From the NCBI GenBank assembly GCA_001805085.1, contig MHEA01000077.1, positions 1,801-8,116 of the forward strand: a stretch of 6,316 nt of DNA. The letters are read 5' to 3'. The position numbers and the translations under genes are program-made. The first letter of the stretch is position 1. Each line of letters starts with the position of its first letter. Positions 3,988-6,316 of the stretch are shown piece after piece. The notes below the pieces were generated by a model. It had not been told where the DNA came from. It did not search any database and was given only the letters and a program-made list of their open reading frames with translations. Source of the stretch: Nitrospirae bacterium GWC2_57_9 (GTDB taxonomy: Bacteria; Nitrospirota; UBA9217).

Positions 3988-6316
3988 GAGAATTCATCCG
4001 GAAAATACGCCTGGTCATGAACGGTTCGCCGCTGTTCGTGCTGCTGATAGTGGTCTTCGGGGCCGTCCTGTGCGTCCTCCTGGCGCTTCTCCTGTTCCAG
4101 GTCGACCGCGCATACGAGATCGCCATGCCCGTGGGGGAGGACCGGTCCGCGTTTGTCGATGCCGGGATACCCGGTTCTGAGCCGCAGGAGATCCTGGTCC
4201 TCAATTCCTATCACCGCGGCTACTCCTGGTCCGATAACGAGATGGACGGCATCATCGAAACGTTCCGGCGATCGGGCTGGAAGATCCTTCACCGGATCGA
4301 GTACCTTGACTGCAAACAGTTCCCCGGGATGGACCATTTCGACCGGATGCGCGACCTGTTGCAGGAGAAGTACCGCGGCAGAAAGTTCCCCGTCGTCATC
4401 GCCGCGGATAATCCCGCTCTTGAGTTCGCGCTCCGCTACCGGCCCCGCCTCTTCCCCGGCGCGGCCGTTGTTTTTTGCGGCATCAACGGGTTCACCCCGG
4501 ACATGATCCGCGGTTACCGGAACGTGACCGGAGTTGCGGAGCGGCTGAATGCGCTGGGTACCATGAGCCTTGCCATGAAGCTCCATCCCTGGACCCGCGA
4601 GGTGGTCGTGGTGCACGATTATACGATCACCGGATTGTCCACCCGCCGCGAGACCGAGGAACAACTGAAGCCCTTCGAGGGTTTGGTAACCTTTCGCTAC
4701 CTCGAGAACATGCCGCTTTCCCGGCTCAAAGAAGAGCTCCAGCGCCTGACACAGGACACGCTCGTGCTTGGCTTGTCCTATAGTATCGACAAGGAGGGGC
4801 AGGTTATCAACCACGAGCAGATCGCGAACCTGATGAGCACGAACTCCCCGGTGCCGGTCTACGCCGTTCACGAGGAGCGTTTGGGCTACGGCATCATCGG
4901 GGGAGAGCTGCTCAGCGGCAGAAGCCATGGTGCGCACGCCGGCGAGATCGCGCTCCAGGTGCTTTCCGGCGTTCCCGCCTCCCGGATCCCCGTCGAGCTC
5001 AATTGTCCGGCCCGCGTTCTCTTTGATTTCAGGCAGCTCGTCCGCTATTTTATTCCGCTCTCGCGCCTCCCCAGGGACAGCGTGGTCGTCAACAGGCCTG
5101 TGTCGTTCATCACGCGTTATCCCGGGCTGGTGTTCACGTCTGTGGGCATCATGATCATCCTCGCCGTCGGCGTCCTGGTGCTGGGCTTCAATGTCTACCA
5201 TCGGAAAGCCGCCGAGGAGGAACAGAAGAAGCTCCAGGCCCAGCTGCTGCAGTCGCAGAAGATGGAGGCCGTGGGACTGCTTGCCGGAGGCCTTGCGCAC
5301 GACTTCAACAACATCATGACCGCGATAACCGGCTATGCCGCCCTGGTCCGGAAACGGATGACCCAGGAGGACCCGAGCAGGATGTTTGTGGACCAGGTAA
5401 TGTCGGCGGCCGACCGCGCCTCGAAGCTGACCCGGGGCCTGCTCGTATTCAGCAGGAAACAGGTGATCGAGGCCAGGCCCGTGGACCTGAACGAGATCGT
5501 GAAGAACACGGAAAAGCTCGTCATGCCGCTTATCGGGGCCGACATCGCCTTCACGACGAAGCTGGCACAGGGCCCGCTTACGGTCATGGCGGACAGCGGC
5601 CAGATCGAGCAGGTCCTGATGAACCTGTGCACCAATGCCCGCGACGCGATGCCGGGCGGCGGGCGCCTTATCGTCGAGACCGGTGAGATCACCGTGGATG
5701 ATGCCTACCGCAAGAACCATCTCCTCGAAAGATCAGGCCACTACGGTCTGATCTCGTTGTCCGACACGGGCGCGGGCATGGACGAAAAGGTCCGGAAGCA
5801 GATATTCGAGCCCTTTTTCACGACCAAGGATGCCGGCAAGGGGACCGGCCTCGGGCTGTCCATCGCCTACGGCATCATCAAGCAGCATAAGGGCATGATC
5901 ACGGTCTCCAGCGTGCCGGGCAGGGGGACCACCTTCAAAATATTCCTGCCGCTGGTCAAGAGCGAACAGGGGATCGCGGCGAAGAGGGCCGCTGACCGTA
6001 TCCCGGGCGGCAGGGAAACGATCCTTCTTGCGGAAGATGAACCGGGCGTCAGGAGCATGATCGCGATCACCCTCCGGGACGCCGGTTACACGGTGATCGA
6101 GGCGATCGACGGCGCGGACGCCCTCTCCCGGTTCATGGCCCACCGGGAGGTGGTCCACCTTCTGCTGACGGACGTGATCATGCCGAACAAGAGCGGCACG
6201 CAGGTGTATGAGGAGATCAGGCTGGCCAACCCTCTGATCAAGGTGCTGTTCATCAGCGGTTACAGCGCGACCATCATGCAGAATAGGGGAGTGGCGGCTG
6301 AAAACCTGAGCTTTCT
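3984..6316 (+). CDS. Hybrid sensor histidine kinase with ABC-substrate-binding-like periplasmic sensor and C-terminal receiver, cut by the window edge
   Basis: The open frame starts at GTG 3984, overlapping the previous stop as GTGA. AAGGA lies eight bases upstream (3971-3975). 777 codons are visible and no stop is reached. Order: membrane segment 17-38; sensor about 69-360 opening ILVLNSYHRGYSWSDNEMDG, the opening of the ABC_sub_bind type (Pfam PF04392); second membrane segment 381-402; a coiled linker 408-430 with no visible HAMP or PAS. HisKA follows with H439 in GGLAHDFNN. The HATPase domain has N-box N551, SDTGAGMD (D594) and GKGTGLGL (618-625). The receiver starts near 679, with acidic E684/D685 and phospho-acceptor D730 in LLLTDVIMP; S758 lies in FISGYS. 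The window ends just before the conserved receiver lysine would be expected. The protein probably senses a small periplasmic ligand, autophosphorylates H439 and passes phosphate to D730 or a further partner. An ATG at 4017 is an alternative start but has no comparable ribosome site. The output regulator is not in view. Confidence 0.93.
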   Translation, partial: MREFIRKIRLVMNGSPLFVLLIVVFGAVLCVLLALLLFQVDRAYEIAMPVGEDRSAFVDAGIPGSEPQEILVLNSYHRGYSWSDNEMDGIIETFRRSGWKILHRIEYLDCKQFPGMDHFDRMRDLLQEKYRGRKFPVVIAADNPALEFALRYRPRLFPGAAVVFCGINGFTPDMIRGYRNVTGVAERLNALGTMSLAMKLHPWTREVVVVHDYTITGLSTRRETEEQLKPFEGLVTFRYLENMPLSRLKEELQRLTQDTLVLGLSYSIDKEGQVINHEQIANLMSTNSPVPVYAVHEERLGYGIIGGELLSGRSHGAHAGEIALQVLSGVPASRIPVELNCPARVLFDFRQLVRYFIPLSRLPRDSVVVNRPVSFITRYPGLVFTSVGIMIILAVGVLVLGFNVYHRKAAEEEQKKLQAQLLQSQKMEAVGLLAGGLAHDFNNIMTAITGYAALVRKRMTQEDPSRMFVDQVMSAADRASKLTRGLLVFSRKQVIEARPVDLNEIVKNTEKLVMPLIGADIAFTTKLAQGPLTVMADSGQIEQVLMNLCTNARDAMPGGGRLIVETGEITVDDAYRKNHLLERSGHYGLISLSDTGAGMDEKVRKQIFEPFFTTKDAGKGTGLGLSIAYGIIKQHKGMITVSSVPGRGTTFKIFLPLVKSEQGIAAKRAADRIPGGRETILLAEDEPGVRSMIAITLRDAGYTVIEAIDGADALSRFMAHREVVHLLLTDVIMPNKSGTQVYEEIRLANPLIKVLFISGYSATIMQNRGVAAENLSF

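Noticed and set aside
3801..5720. A very long open frame on the minus strand (639 codons) opposite the CPBP and kinase genes
   Set aside because: It is a shadow of GC-rich plus-strand coding DNA. Its translation has no recognisable domains, while the plus strand shows complete kinase and protease motifs in order.

Overview
The window is GC-rich in its genes and AT-rich in two intergenic stretches. It looks like ordinary chromosome from a free-living Gram-negative bacterium. The hybrid kinase has two membrane segments and a ligand-binding domain between them, which suits a periplasm. The GC-rich coding style, the M3 oligoendopeptidase, the atypical peroxiredoxin Tpx and the AT-rich palindromic spacer are most reminiscent to me of Desulfobacterota, Nitrospirota or related environmental lineages. 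That placement is an impression, not a search result. No phage, transposase, CRISPR, tRNA or rRNA signal was seen.

Layout. Positions 1-295 (minus) hold the first 98 codons of an M3-family oligoendopeptidase (PepF/PepB-like), which runs off the left edge. The 296-532 spacer carries a divergent promoter for it and the long leader of a 66-residue cold-shock protein (533-733, plus). That leader contains a strong intrinsic terminator, and its left arm can instead pair perfectly with an upstream segment, so it looks like an attenuator. After the cold-shock gene come a second strong terminator that could work in both directions and an AT-rich imperfect inverted repeat of about 136 bp (817-952). This repeat lies between two convergent genes. 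The thiol peroxidase gene tpx (960-1493, minus) follows.

From about 1590 everything is on the plus strand and reads as one operon. It starts with a FadD-like acyl-CoA ligase (1605-3149), followed after 19 bp by a CPBP-family intramembrane protease homologue (3169-3987). A hybrid sensor histidine kinase (from 3984) overlaps that gene by four bases. The kinase has an ABC-substrate-binding-like periplasmic sensor, HisKA, HATPase and receiver domains, and it is cut by the right edge inside the receiver. The ligase appears to be transcribed from an extended -10 element whose expected start is the A of its own ATG, with no Shine-Dalgarno, so its mRNA may be leaderless.

How they fit together. Tpx (peroxide detoxification), the cold-shock protein (RNA chaperone) and the oligopeptidase (peptide turnover) are separately transcribed housekeeping or stress genes. 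The ligase, CPBP protease and kinase are probably co-transcribed. That links fatty-acid activation, a membrane protease and ligand sensing, but their common purpose cannot be read from the sequence. Nothing here is clearly a new system. The most interesting items are the cold-shock leader and the leaderless-looking ligase start.
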